64,000 nt of DNA from Proteles cristata cristata (Eukaryota; Chordata; Mammalia; Carnivora; Hyaenidae). The stretch's first letter is position 1. Every line of letters begins with the position of its first letter. Location of the stretch: the NCBI GenBank assembly GCA_017311185.1, contig JAESUZ010005169.1:2916501-2980500 (forward strand). Reading direction: 5' to 3'. The notes below the pieces were generated by a model. That model was not told where the DNA came from, did no database searches, and saw nothing but the letters and a program-made list of their open reading frames with translations. Position numbers and translations under genes: made by a program. This document shows positions 1 through 10,885 of the stretch, piece by piece.

Positions 1-399
1 AATTATAACAGGGCCCAATTTAATTAAACCCTACATTACAAACTGTCGGCCTTCATATCATGGACCCCTATGTTGAATGGTTTATAGCTGAACCATTAAA
101 CAGAATTATTCTATGTTTCAGAATATGATACAAGTTCGCCACTTATGAGAGAATGATCTTTGTTTTTCAAACCCAACATTGAAAGTAAAAGTATAATTTT
201 TATTTTAGTAAAGATATTTCTGCATAATTCCCTGGAGATTATACTAACCTAAATTAGTAATTAAATTAAAAATGAAGCAAAATGAGAACAAAAAATGAAA
301 GATGAATGAGGTGTCTCATATGAATTTCCTTTGACATGAGGTAGAAAACTTGATTCAAGTCCTTTTTTTCTTTACATTATACAATATTTTTTTTCTTTC
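1..399. other. Unannotated AT-rich sequence
   Basis: I see no gene, RNA or recognisable repeat here. The sequence is AT-rich, and a T-rich run near 364-395 leads into the tail of the next element. Confidence 0.5.
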
Positions 400-560
400 C
401 AAGATTTTATTTAAATTCAATTTAACTAACATGTAGTATTGGTTTCAGGAGTAGAATTCAGTGACTCATCACTTATATATAACAATCAGTGCTCATCACA
501 AGTGCTCTCTTAATACCCATCACCCATTTAACCCATTCCTCTGCCCACCTCTCCTCCAAG
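400..560 (-). mobile_element. Carnivore L1 LINE, 3' UTR end
   Basis: Read on the minus strand, this is the end of a carnivore L1 3' UTR: the usual 'aatttaaataaa' end near 407-420, then the segment about non-adjacent dates of 'cctgaaacc' and 'gaattctact' type (430-470), then 'gatgggtattaag' (510-530). The poly(A) tail would be the T-rich stretch just left of 400. Only the last ~160 bases of the element are present, so it is a heavily 5'-truncated insertion with no coding part. Confidence 0.8.
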
Positions 561-699
561 TTTTAAGAAGCACATGAATAAATAGTCATATGGCTAGTCA
601 AATACTACTTAGCTTTCCAGTATTACTCTTAAATTCTCCTCCTTTGTCTTCCTCAGTACTATGACTACTAAGGATCTTAGGTTTAAAATCCTGGATTGT

Positions 700-872
700 A
701 GATTTGAGCATGAATGGGAATCACCTGGAGGGTTTATTGAAAACAGAGCACTGAGTCTCTCTGGATTTCTGATCCAGTAGGTCTGGATAAGGCTCCAGAA
801 TTGGCATTTCCAAAAAAGTTTCCAAGTAATGATGCTGCTGCTGCACCAGGGACCACATTCTGAAAACCGTTG
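700..872 (-). mobile_element. MER5A-like hAT DNA transposon fossil
   Basis: This is an ancient non-autonomous hAT-Charlie element in reverse orientation. Recognisable blocks in order are 'gaatcacctggaggg' (718-733), 'tttctgatccagtaggtctgg' type sequence near 765-785, and 'accagggaccacattctga' (845-863) leading to the degraded terminal inverted repeat. It is non-coding. It is mammal-wide, so older than the SINEs and carnivore L1s around it. Confidence 0.75.
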
Positions 873-1092
873 GTGAAGAATAACAGAGATCAGACTCGCT
901 ATAGGATATTAATGAAAATACGTATAGACATTATATGGAGGATATACTCTCCTTTTGTATAGTTTATTGATTTAATCCTAACTTCCAGTTCCATCAAACA
1001 GTTCATTTTGCCTCATACATAAATGTTTCAGTTATTTAAAAAATTGGAAAGCAATATTTACTGCATGATCTAAATTTTTATTATTTACTTAT

Positions 1093-1322
1093 TTTTTAAT
1101 ATTTTAATACTTATTTATTTTTGAGAGAGAGAGAGAGAGAGACTGATTGATTGAGTGAGGGAGGGGGTAGGGCAGAGAGAGAGGGAGACACAGAATTGGA
1201 AGCAGGCTCCTGGCTTTGAGCTATCAGCACAGAGCCCTACAAGGAGCTCAAACTCACTAACTTTGAGATTATGACCTGGGCTGAAGTTGGGTGCTTACCC
1301 AGCTGAGCCACCCAGGTGCCCC
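1093..1322 (-). mobile_element. SINEC (carnivore tRNA-derived SINE)
   Basis: This is a complete minus-strand SINE. The tail side has 'acttatttatttttgaga' and a (GA)n run (1120-1142). The body follows, and it ends in 'gagccacccaggtgcccc' at the tRNA-like head. It has many differences from the youngest copies in this window, so it is an older insertion. Confidence 0.92.
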
Positions 1323-1496
1323 TATTTATACTAATATAAATATTAACAAACACTTTCTGATGATATGATTTTAAATAATTTTTTTCCCTCTTTGGGTTTA
1401 TCTATTTTTGTTTAACAATCTGATGCTGGGAGCCGCACCTGCCTCACTGGATGACAGTCACAGCGAGGAAATGGCAGGGTTTGCACAGCTCCTGCC

Positions 1497-1727
1497 ATGA
1501 GAAATGAAAACTGGTATCTCCTTCTGCTACTACTGGCTCATGTTGGAAATGAGGCTGCTGGTATTGATCAGGCCTTACAATATTCCAAATCAGATCGATA
1601 TTCCCCACAGATTCCTCATAAGGAAAAGCATATTCCTGCCTTTTCAAAAGAGATTTTAGATGAAAGCACTGTGGATAATTGTCAAAAGGCTCTTCCTATG
1701 GGCCTTGCAGATCCAAGACTTAGATAA
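1497..1727 (+). other. Small ORF inside the solo LTR (76 codons), function unknown
   Basis: This ORF runs from an ATG at 1497 to a stop at 1725-1727, within the 5' third of the probable LTR. The product would begin with a short polar stretch and a run of six leucines (residues 8-13), resembling a secretory signal peptide. A hydrophilic tail rich in Lys, Ser and Pro follows. I recognise no family. Some betaretroviral LTRs carry an accessory ORF, but nothing here shows homology. Chance is quite possible at this length, and an overlapping minus-strand ORF (1444-1647) shows that stops are simply sparse in this patch. Confidence 0.25.
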
Positions 1728-2278
1728 TAAAAGGGGTTAAGAACACAAGAGTTACAATTGAGCCTGGCCCTGAGACAAAGAGTCCAATTTAGAATTAAGG
1801 ACGGATATCTACTTCCACCCAATTGTTTCTGCTTGGAGCGCTGACCCCCAAGACATCTTTGTTGATCAGCATTGCAAGTGACTTATTGTGGCTCTGAATA
1901 TGCTGACTGCATCCTGTGAAGGATCCTATTGGGGAACTTCCTGTTTTGTGATTATGGGAGCAAACATTGTGTTTCCTGAAAGAACTGTTTTTGCTTAATA
2001 TTTCTTCTTAAACAAACAAGCTATTGACCCCTGCTCACAAAGAACTAACTTCACCGTTTTTATGCTAAAAACATTGTCTTGTATGCTAAAGATACTTTCC
2101 TTCCCCAGAGATAAGCATCTAAATCACCTACTTCAATCACTATTGATAAGGGTTGTGCATGAGTCTTCTACAAATCTATGTTCTGGGAAATTCTGACATA
2201 TCAGATAAGTTTGTCATCAGAAATCATTGTCTAAGGCAAATGCCACTTCTGTGCCATCCCCCAAACACTTAATGATAA

Positions 2279-2284
2279 AATAAA
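2279..2284 (+). promoter_or_regulatory. Polyadenylation signal AATAAA of the solo LTR
   Basis: This AATAAA is about 130 bases before the LTR end, where an R-region poly(A) signal is expected. It supports the plus orientation of the LTR. Confidence 0.5.
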
Positions 2285-2415
2285 GTTGAGCCCCAGTCAG
2301 AGAAGAGATGCCTGCCTGGTGACCAGAAAGATTCTCATGGCTCTTTCATCTCTCCCTTGCAGGCAATGTCCATCCTTCAGGGACCCCTGGACCCAGCTGG
2401 AGCCGATATCCAGCA

Positions 2416-4519
2416 ATCTATAATTAATTACTCTGTACTGCTTGATAAGAAAAATATTTCATATGATAAATTCATATATGGAAAACTTAAGTAAAATATT
2501 AAAAATGTCAATCCAAGTAAGTTCATAACATTAAACATGAAATCAAGTCCACACTCTATGCTATGTAGCTTCACTCAACATGTTAAAAATACAAGTATGT
2601 TAGTTTACCATAGCATTTTGCTTTTTTGCATCAGAAAGATAATATATATGTTTTTTAAAATTTCATGCGTGTGCATTTATCTGCAATCTTAAAGGATGCA
2701 TATTGAACACTTCTACTCTTTGGTGACTATTTTAGGTTCTAAGGAAGTGACTTTTTGTAGTGAGAAAGGTCAATCTTGTCAACAGAAAAATAATTAGATT
2801 GTATTGCACTATCTCAAATGCTTGCTGCTTTTTAAGACATTTCTCTGCTAAGGTTTATATACAAAAACGGAATTTCTCCCCCTTAGGTTATATTCCACAA
2901 GGATTAAGAGTACTAGGTGTCCTTCTTTTGATACCTGCCACTAAAGCTTTGCCTGGATAAAATGGGCCAAACTGGCTAATCTCCCACAGCTATTACTGAT
3001 AGTCACTATGCACAAGAATGATAAGTGAGAGATGCAACCCACGTTTTCCCCCTGGGAAAAGACTCCATCATCATCTGTCTAACATTGCTGTGCCTCCTTA
3101 AATGAAGGGTTCAATACTGAGCTCATTTTGTAAATATGCCAAAGCCATTTTTGCTCACTAATCTCTGCTGGCAGTTGAAAGTTTATAGTGGAAATATTGT
3201 GAAAGTGACTTTTATAAGAGAAATTCACACATTTGCCCTAAAGTTTAGGACTAATATTCAACACTTTTCTCTCATTTAATACTTCTTAGAAACCTGATGA
3301 TTGGCTTGCAAATGCATATTTTTATTAATTGTATGTATCATCTAATTATTGAGCAGTTATTGTTTACTTTTTATTTTGATAAAATAAATAGGTGTAGATC
3401 TCTATTAAGAAAAAGACATGTATCACATATTGGATGTGGCATTGTAGCACCTTAAAATATGACTAATGATAAACAATCTTTCAGTAGCCATTCAACTAAA
3501 AATATAACCAGCAACAACCATACATTCCAGTTTGAATATCAAAAAATATTAGTTGATCCAAATTCCATTAAGTGTAATTTAACAATATATATTGAGGACT
3601 GATATCAATATAATTCCCTGTGCATATGTTGAACAACACTGGACCATTTCCCTGTCCTTATATTCAAATGCTAGGGACAAGCAAATATCTGCTTCTGGAA
3701 GATCTGACAATAAGCTAATTAAACTAGCTTTCTTATCAAGACTAATATCCTACTTAAGACTCACTTCAGGACCCTCACTTTATTTCGTACACCAATCCAC
3801 ATCTAGACTATCATAAGTATCTGCCTAATCTCAACCAGTTCTATACATTGCAAACCTCACCTTAATTTCATACAACTCACATCCTCAAACTTTACAAATA
3901 TACTCTCCTCACTTTCACCTGCTGAAACACTATTAACACTATTGGTGTAGCATAGTAAGTCTAATAAACATTAACTGCTTAATCAAGAGGTTCTTTTTCT
4001 GGTAGGCTTAGGCAAAAGTTAACAGTAAGAAAGCATTTGAAACATTACATAGAACTAAAGGCTCTATTTCCACAAATTAATCATTAGAAAAATAACCCAA
4101 ATTTAGTCTATTTGCACATTTAATTATAATAATATTAATTACAATGCTATATACAATAGAGAAACAAATATTCAACAATTAGAAGGATGCTCATTTGAAT
4201 TAGCATATGTCCACAGTGTGGAATACCATACCATCATTAATAGTAAGTATTTTAAAAATATATTACATTAAGCTCAAAGGTAGTGAAAAACGATAATATA
4301 TAATTTTTGCCTGCCACTCTACCTAAATCTGTCTCTCCTAGTTTTATGCATTTCTGTTAAATGCATCAACGTCTACCTTGTTGTTCTAGGCAGGAAAAAA
4401 AAAAAGGGTCAGTTTTTTACCTACTTTCTTCCCTACGTCTTGCCCAAACCTTTATGCTCTACTTTAACGACCAAATATCCTTGGCTACTTTTATTCCGCC
4501 TTAGTATTTTTATTCTTGA
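2416..4519. other. No recognisable feature
   Basis: This is 2.1 kb of AT-rich sequence with no gene, RNA gene or clearly identifiable repeat. The ORFs of 60-75 codons at 2760-2960 and 3592-3816 lack recognisable domains. A stretch near 4100-4290 could be a very decayed transposon, but I cannot assign it. Confidence 0.45.
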
Positions 4520-4960
4520 AGGCCATTACACATTACAGCTCTTTCCAAGGATACTACACACCAACTGGCCTCCTATCTTTCCTTCACTCTGTAATTAATT
4601 CTCAACACAACAGCTGGTTTGATCATTTACAAATGCAAATTAGATACAGGGTGAACTACTTTAACATCCATTCATTGAAACTAGAATAAAATCCAAACTC
4701 CTGATTGTAACATAATATTGTTACATAGTATAGGTTGATATAACTCTTTCCAATTTCATCTCACACCAATCAACTCTGAGTTCTTGTACTGTTTTTCAAT
4801 GAAGTCATATTCTTTCTTCACTTTTGGACTTTGCATGTGCTATTCCATTGGAATACCATTCTCCAGCATTTTCTTATCTTTGGGATACTGCTGAAGAAAC
4901 ATAATTTACAAAATCTCTCACCCAGAAATTCTCTTCACAAAATCGTCAGAGAAAGAGAAC
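4520..4960 (+). mobile_element. L2 LINE fossil, plus strand
   Basis: Several blocks of the L2 3' region are recognisable in order. They are a 'ctggcctcctatct' motif near 4565, 'acaacagctggtttgatcat' (4608-4627), 'agaataaaatccaaactcct' (4683-4702), 'tctcacaccaatca' (4758-4772), and 'ctttgcatgtgctattcc' (4831-4848). This is an ancient, non-coding LINE relic shared by all mammals. Confidence 0.75.
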
Positions 4961-5599
4961 ACTTTTATTATAGAATAAACATTAAACTAGAATGTGATGA
5001 AGATCATTAGCAACCCCCCTAGAGATTGCAAACACAGAAACTAATCTCACCCTTTTGTATAGTCAAGAAGATACATCTTGTTACATATGTTTTCCCCCCA
5101 AAATAAACAATAAATAGTCTTGAAGAAAGAGGAATTGACAGTACTTGTGATTACACACAATTCATCCTCACTTTATCTGGTAATTGGGGTGACCATCTAT
5201 AGTACTTAATTGACTTTTCAGAGGGAAAACAAAACAAACAAACAAAAAACAAAGCAACTAATGTCTTTATGACTAGAGATGGCTTTACAACATGGAGCAA
5301 AACACTCACTCAAGTTATGCTCCTACCTTCCCACAGAATTTGGAAGATAGGGAGATGTTTATATTTCAAACGTTTTTATTGGACCGTTCAGATACTATTC
5401 CCAAATGCCTTATTTTCTACCTGTTTTCTTATTATTGCCTTTTCACAATTTTAAATTATCTTTTCTTGTTTATTATTTAATTCCCCCAAGGCCATACATT
5501 TCACTAAGTCAGTCTGTCCTGTCTAGTTCCACAAAGTTATTAAGCTGCTGTTGCAGCAAAATATAGAAAATACATAAGGGTAAATGTGAGAACTGATGA
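4961..5599. other. No recognisable feature
   Basis: The sequence is AT-rich. It holds a short A/C low-complexity patch at 5228-5253 and two short overlapping ORFs at 5269-5480 without recognisable similarity. Confidence 0.45.
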
Positions 5600-5880
5600 G
5601 AAAGATCTGAAAATTGAAAACAGTAAAGCATTGCTAACAAAAGTTGAAGAAGACCTGAATTAACTGTAGAGATGTACCCTTTTCGTGTGTCAGAAGATTC
5701 AGTATTGTTAAGATAACAATTCTTTCCAAATTGATCTACCAATTCAATGAAATTTCAGTGAAAATCCCAATAGCTTATTAGTAAAAATTTCATTCTAAAA
5801 TTCAAAGAAATTCAAACAAATTAAAAAAACCAGGAATACTCTCCACTGTGAAAAATAACAATTTTGAATGACTAACATTG
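5600..5880 (+). mobile_element. L1M ORF2 fragment, plus strand
   Basis: This matches the L1 ORF2 segment around the reverse-transcriptase/C-terminal boundary: 'agaagacctgaatt' (5647-5660), 'cagtattgttaagataacaa' (5700-5719), 'ccaattcaatgaaatttcag' (5739-5758) and 'gaaaatcccaatagc'. There are many substitutions and no open frame, so it is an old L1M-type relic. Confidence 0.7.
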
Positions 5881-7730
5881 CTAAGTGTATACCATGCTCA
5901 AAGGTAGCCTATATTTCTAGTTCTCAACCTAAAGTATAAGCCTTACTTCTAAAGATACAGAATTCTGTGGCCCCAGGAAAAGTGTTTATTTTTACTTTCT
6001 TTTTACCTCTCTAGACTTCATTTTGATTTAAATTTTGTAAAATCAGTATTCTATTTCATAATCTCTGAAAATGTCATTCTGCATAGCCTTATGAAAGAGA
6101 AATTTTTAGTTTCATTCAAGAACTCTTATCCAATCTTTACATAAAGGGCATCTCTCAGTTCTTACTGCGTGCAGATAAGGATGCAATCTCTCCTATTTCC
6201 TCTGATTTCGGTTATGAATTTCTAAGCAACTATTTCCAAACAGCCAATACTCAGTATTGTGTAATGTTATAATTCATGGTGGGTGTATTAGATACTCTTT
6301 ATATTGTGTTTTAAATAAAATCCTGCTCATCTAATTTGAATATCTTAATTAAAAGTCAATCATGACTGTGTAAAATCACAGTCGATAGATGTTGGTTTGT
6401 ATATTTTGGTAACGCTCTTATTTCTACAACTTGAAATCAATCACACGCGCGCGCACACACACACACAATTCCTGCAAAAGATGACAGAGAAAACCTCCAG
6501 AAATTGTTCAGATCAGGAGGGAAGAGACAATGCCACTTTCTCTTCAACTACTGATGCTGGACAGCTATTCAGGAGAGAAATGGTCTCTTTAAATATAGAC
6601 TCATCTTTCTTTTCAAGTTCTTGACAGTATTACTATTCTCTGACAAAAGAGGTCTTTTTTTTTTTTTTTTGATGTGTTGAAAAGGAAGAGAGCAAAGTAT
6701 AGATGACACAATGCCTGAAAGAAACTCTATTCACATCGCAATTAGGTTGCAGTCATGTCTTCCAACACTGTGTAACCAGTTACCTACAAATCTTGTTAGA
6801 CCAGGGATCAAGATGGGGCACAGCCTGGAAACTGACCCTCTTTCTGTATGTTGCTTTGAAGCTGTACTTCTTCTAAGAAGACTTCCCTACTGCCCTCCCA
6901 CTTCTTTCTTTTCTGAACTATATAATGTGACATATGTTAAGTGGCCACTTCCCCCATTTTTCAGAGATAATGTGTATATGTTTGAGAGGCTGATTGTGCA
7001 TACAGAAGATTAAAAAAAGCTAACTTCTATAATTCTTCTGCATGTCTCACCACATTTATCTGCTGGTTGAGAACATAGAAATGCTTACTAAATTCGTATT
7101 TTTAAAACTGATACTCTACTAACTTCTGGTTTTGCCATGAAATTTTGCAAGACATTTGAGTTCCTATATTGTATTTAAATTAGTATTAATGAACACCTCA
7201 AAAAGTCTTGTATCTCTGTCTACCTGAAGACATTTCATTCAACAAAAAGGCTAAAGATATCTCTTCTGGCTTTGAGAAACTTCTCCCAGTATATTCCTTG
7301 AGTTAGGCCTATTCACTTATTTAGTAAGTATCAACCCAATTATTCCTTTTGTTTCTCTCCTAGCTCCTCCTGTGCCAGAACAAGTAGATTCCACAATGTA
7401 GAACAAATTGGGTCTTAATACTTTTTAAGCTTTTATGTAGATAAGGATTCAGTCTCTCCTCTTTTCTTTCTTCCTTTGGTTAGGTATTTAAACATTAAAT
7501 CAAAATTAAATATATCAAATACAGAATTAAAATTTTAGTGTGGGAAATCGACTGTTTTATACTGAAATTACTTTTTAACAACTTGATATTGCAAGAGAAT
7601 GCATGTTTCTATTTGCATGATCTTGATGAGTGATTTCCAGTGAACCAGTTAAGGTCCAACCAGTGCAAATGCCTTTAACTTTTCAAGATATCATTTGTGA
7701 ATAGGATTTTAGACAATATATCCACTTCTT
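5881..7730. other. No gene recognised; contains a small CA/CG microsatellite and a poly(T) run
   Basis: This is 1.85 kb without an identified gene. A poly(T) run sits at about 6653-6670. A 100-codon ORF (6711-7013) has no recognisable domain, splice context or codon pattern, and I read it as chance. Confidence 0.4.
6442..6468. repeat. (CA)n/(CG)n dinucleotide repeat
   Basis: This is a short alternating purine-pyrimidine run: a few CG units flanked by CA units. It is unusual only in that CG steps survive in a CpG-poor region. Confidence 0.85.
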
Positions 7731-7746
7731 AAGAGTAGCACTGCCT
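7731..7746. repeat. Target-site duplication, left copy
   Basis: The 16 bases 'aagagtagcactgcct' recur exactly at 7979-7994 and bracket the SINE. This shows insertion by L1-type target-primed reverse transcription. Confidence 0.95.
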
Positions 7747-7978
7747 CGGGGCGCCTGGGTGGCTTAGTCGGTTAAGCGTCCGACTTTCACTTAGGTCATG
7801 ATCTCGCGGTTCGTGGGTTTGGGCCCCGCGTAGGTCCCTGTGCTGACTGCCAGCTCAGAGCCTGGAGCCTGTTTCAGTCTGACTCCCTCTCTCTCTGACC
7901 CTCCCCTGCTCGCGCTGTCTCTCTCTCTCTCTCTCCTAGAAATAAATAAAACATTTAAAAAAAAATTAAAAAAAAAAA
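7747..7978 (+). mobile_element. SINEC, young subfamily, plus strand
   Basis: This is a full-length copy: a 'ggcgcctgggtggcttagtc' head, the diagnostic 'ctgactgccagctcagagcc', a 'cctagaaataaataaa' end and a long A tail. The exact 16-base target duplication marks it as recent. The B box is slightly mutated ('ggtttgggccc'). Confidence 0.96.
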
Positions 7979-8154
7979 AAGAGTAGCACTGCCTTTATTT
8001 TTCACATTGGGGTTTTGTGCAGTGGATGGTCTGAAACACTGAGTCCCTATCAATTAGACTTTCATAAAACATTTTTGCTTATGTGTTTTGGGTATTGACA
8101 AAACATATTTTCAGTTAATGGAAAAAATTTGCATGTGTTTTATTCTTCAAAACA

Positions 8155-8600
8155 CTTTATTATATATACTAAAATATATATATATATATAATATTAAGAG
8201 TATATAATCTTATTAATCTATATCTATAGCTATTATATAGATCCGTAATCTAATCTAATATATAGCATAAGATATATAAGTATATAATATGTAAGTATAT
8301 ATAAGTATATATAAACATATATTATATACTTATAGTTACTTTAATGTAAGTATACATATACTTATATACTATATACTTATAATTAACATTATATATGTAT
8401 ATATTACTTATAAGTAATATGTATAAGTACTTATATTACTTATAATTATATGTAATATATAAGTAATAATAATAAATAAGTATATAATACATACATAAGT
8501 ACATAATTACTTATAGTATAAGATATATAATATATAATATATAGTCAGACATAAATAAAAGATATATATAAGATATATATATATAAGTATATTACATATA
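8155..8600. repeat. TA-rich low-complexity block
   Basis: About 450 bases consist almost only of A and T in imperfect units such as 'tatataagta' and its complement, including a (TA)n run at 8174-8190. It contains many short inverted repeats, so it is prone to cruciforms and replication slippage. It has no coding potential. Confidence 0.85.
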
Positions 8601-9372
8601 CTAAAGATAACAGCCTTTAATGAAGTAATCTTTTAAAATACAATTTTCATCAATCAAACTTAGACACCACTGATTATTAACATTCTTTCATAAAAGAAGT
8701 TGAATAGTGACATAAAAGAAAATAAATTCCAGGTCAGGTTTAAAAACTATATTTGACAAGTCTGTGTGTTTTAATTTTTTGTTTTTCAATTGCAGGCTAT
8801 TAAAACATGTTATATTTTCTTTTTGCTCTTGCTGAGTTTTCCATAATGTTTAGTTCTCCATTCCTTTTTGTCATTTTGTTTGTTTTGATGATTCTTCCAA
8901 AGTAGATCTTTTATCTTTAATTGCTAGTTAAATTCATTTTAACATGTATTTTCTGGGTTTAGAATTTCAGTTTTACTATTACATCTGACTTAAGATGACA
9001 GTTGACTAGTCTCATCTTCAGTTGTATTTTCTCTTTGCAAAAGTATTCAAAAGACATATATCTTTGCTAGTGAGAAGTATTTTTCTCTAGAGTCTCATTT
9101 TCCACTTCAGGTGGAACAGGACCCATCAAAGGTTACCAGTAAATAGTACCCTGGGGAAGCTTTCATAAATGGCTTTTATTTTCACTAAGTTTTTCTCATT
9201 GGTTACCAGGTAGAACAGCAGTGCACTATCCTTGTCACTTGGTGAAGTTTTATCTTGGTGAAGATCTATTCAGAATTTAAATACAATTATTGTCTGAATG
9301 CAAACTTCAGCTTCACCTGGGTGACTTCTTCATTCTATTTATTTTGCACACCTATAATAACTTTCTGCAAAA
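8601..9372. other. No recognisable feature
   Basis: This is unique-looking AT-rich sequence. I find no ORF, RNA or identifiable transposon. Confidence 0.45.
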
Positions 9373-9649
9373 CAGTAGTTTTCAGACTTTGGTAGTTAAC
9401 AGAGTTTAATAATAAAAAATTGGTATATACACACATTATATGGTCAGTAGCCTCCACAAAATACAACATTGTTATCTAGTATGTTACACAAAAGGAATTC
9501 AGATTAAAGGACTGTCCTCTAAATGTAACTAATTTAACTTTATAAACATTAGATTTGTCTTATCTATCTTATTTCACTAACTACTATTGCAATTTTTTTT
9601 TAAATCACAGACACCATCTGTTTCCAGAACAGGATGTTAAGGATCCCTG
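9373..9649. mobile_element. Possible hAT (MER-type) deletion derivative
   Basis: The left end 'cagtagttttcagac' and right end 'gttaaggatccctg' resemble the two decayed terminal inverted repeats of hAT-Charlie MER elements. The interior is not recognisable. This is a tentative call based on the ends alone. Confidence 0.25.
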
Positions 9650-10249
9650 ATCTAGAGTAACAGTCTCTGAAGTTTCACATAAGCCAATGGAATCATGTGC
9701 AAGGAAATGGATCAGTATGTTAGGAGTGAATATTAAATTTTGAACTTATAGTTTTTAAATTTAAAACTTCAAATGTTTTGATTTAAACATTTGTATAGTG
9801 TATACAAACTAAAATGTATAAATACAGTAGTTAATTAATATAATTTATAAACAAATAAGTAGAAATATATTGGGAATGAAGACTTGTTTTATTTTTAACT
9901 GATAGGATACATTTTTAACTGATAGGATACATAATCAAGTAATTGAGGTCCACTAATATACTGGCTATATGATTCCTTATGATTCCTATATTCCAGTCTA
10001 GAGATTTTATATTTTGTTTTATATTTCATAATTTTTAGATTATTAATCTAATCTAATCTAAAATTAAATAATTCTTTGAAGGGAGTCACAAAGAAGGAAA
10101 GATCCCCTCCAGGTTTTTCACCTCTAGTTTTGTATCAAAGCATCTCTAACTTTGTATGTTTTATGTATGTATGTTCTTTAATATTATAATTTACTTGTTA
10201 AAATACCCACCAATGATTTTTCCTGCTTATTCAATTTTATGTTTTTCAG
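9650..10249. other. No gene recognised; contains a 20-base tandem duplication
   Basis: This is AT-rich sequence. Apart from the exact tandem duplication at 9891-9930 and three 'aatct' units near 10042-10058, I see nothing. Confidence 0.45.
9891..9930. repeat. Exact 20-base tandem duplication
   Basis: The 20 bases 'atttttaactgataggatac' occur twice with no gap (9891-9910 and 9911-9930). Perfect identity implies a recent event or assembly slippage. Confidence 0.95.
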
Positions 10250-10521
10250 GTTTGTATTTAAATTCCAGTTAGTTACCATGCAGTGTAATATCAGTTTCCA
10301 GTGCAGAATTTAGTAAATCAACACTTAAATACAATAATACCCAGTGATCATCGCAACAAGTGCACTCCTTAAATCTCCACACCTACTTAACCCATTCTCC
10401 CACCCAACATCCCTTTGGCAACTATCCATTATTTGTTCTCTATAGCTGAGAGTCTGTTTCTTGGTGTGTCTCTACCTCCTACTCCAACCCCCACCCCCCA
10501 TGACCATTTGTTTTGTTTCTT

Positions 10522-10535
10522 AAATTCCACATAGG
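10522..10535. repeat. Target-site duplication, left copy
   Basis: The bases 'aaattccacatagg' recur exactly after the SINE tail, ending at 10792. They mark the insertion into the L1 3' UTR. Confidence 0.93.
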
Positions 10536-10778
10536 GTTGGGGCGCCTGGATGGCTTAGTCAGTTAAGCGCCCGACTTTCGCTTAGGTCACCGACTTTCGC
10601 TTAGGTCATGATCTCGCGGTTCGTGGGTTTGAGCCCCGCGTCGGGCTCTGTGCTGACTGCCAGCTCAGAGCCTGGAGCCTGTTTCAGTCTGTGACTCCCT
10701 CTCTCTCTGACCCTCCCCTGCTCACGCGGTCTCTCTCTCTCTCTCTCTCTCTCCTAGAAATAAAAAAAACATTAAAAA
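10536..10778 (+). mobile_element. SINEC, young subfamily, with an internal duplication
   Basis: This is a full-length young SINE inserted in an L1. It carries the diagnostic 'tgactgccagctcag' and 'cctagaaataaa'. The 18-base unit 'cgactttcgcttaggtca' is present twice in tandem (10571-10588 and 10589-10606), between the A and B boxes. This lengthens the internal promoter spacing by 18 bases and is a private feature of this copy. Confidence 0.95.
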
Positions 10779-10885
10779 AAATTCCACATAGGAGTGAAGT
10801 CATATGGTATTTGTCTTTTTCTGACTGACTTATTTTGCTTAGCATAATACTTTCTAGCTCCATCCACATCATTGCAATGATTTTA

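Larger units (their letters stand above)
1424..2415 (+). mobile_element. Probable solo LTR of a class II (ERVK/betaretrovirus-like) endogenous retrovirus
   Basis: The ~992-base block opens with 'tgctgggagccgcacc', an LTR start typical of class II endogenous retroviruses, and closes with 'gatatccagca', giving TG...CA termini. A polyadenylation signal AATAAA lies at 2279-2284, with a T/C-rich stretch and 'ttgcaggcaatg' downstream. The flanks read atctga (1418-1423) and atctat (2416-2421), a decayed 6-base duplication as expected for this class. No gag, pol or env sequence lies beside it, so it looks like a solo LTR left by LTR-LTR recombination. A short ORF at 1497-1727 is inside it. The subfamily cannot be named from the sequence alone. 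Confidence 0.6.
10250..10885 (-). mobile_element. Carnivore L1 3' UTR, minus strand, split by a SINE
   Basis: The left part reads as the reverse of the carnivore L1 terminus ('tatttaaattccagttagtt' at 10255-10274), followed by the conserved 3'-UTR blocks. The element resumes after the SINE with 'agtgaagtcatatggtattt' (10793-10812) and ends near 'agctccatccacatcattgc'. It is a 5'-truncated, non-coding insertion older than the SINE it hosts. Confidence 0.8.

Noticed and set aside
6711..7013. 100-codon plus-strand ORF
   Set aside because: It has no recognisable similarity, no splice or polyadenylation context, and AT-rich neutral-looking surroundings.
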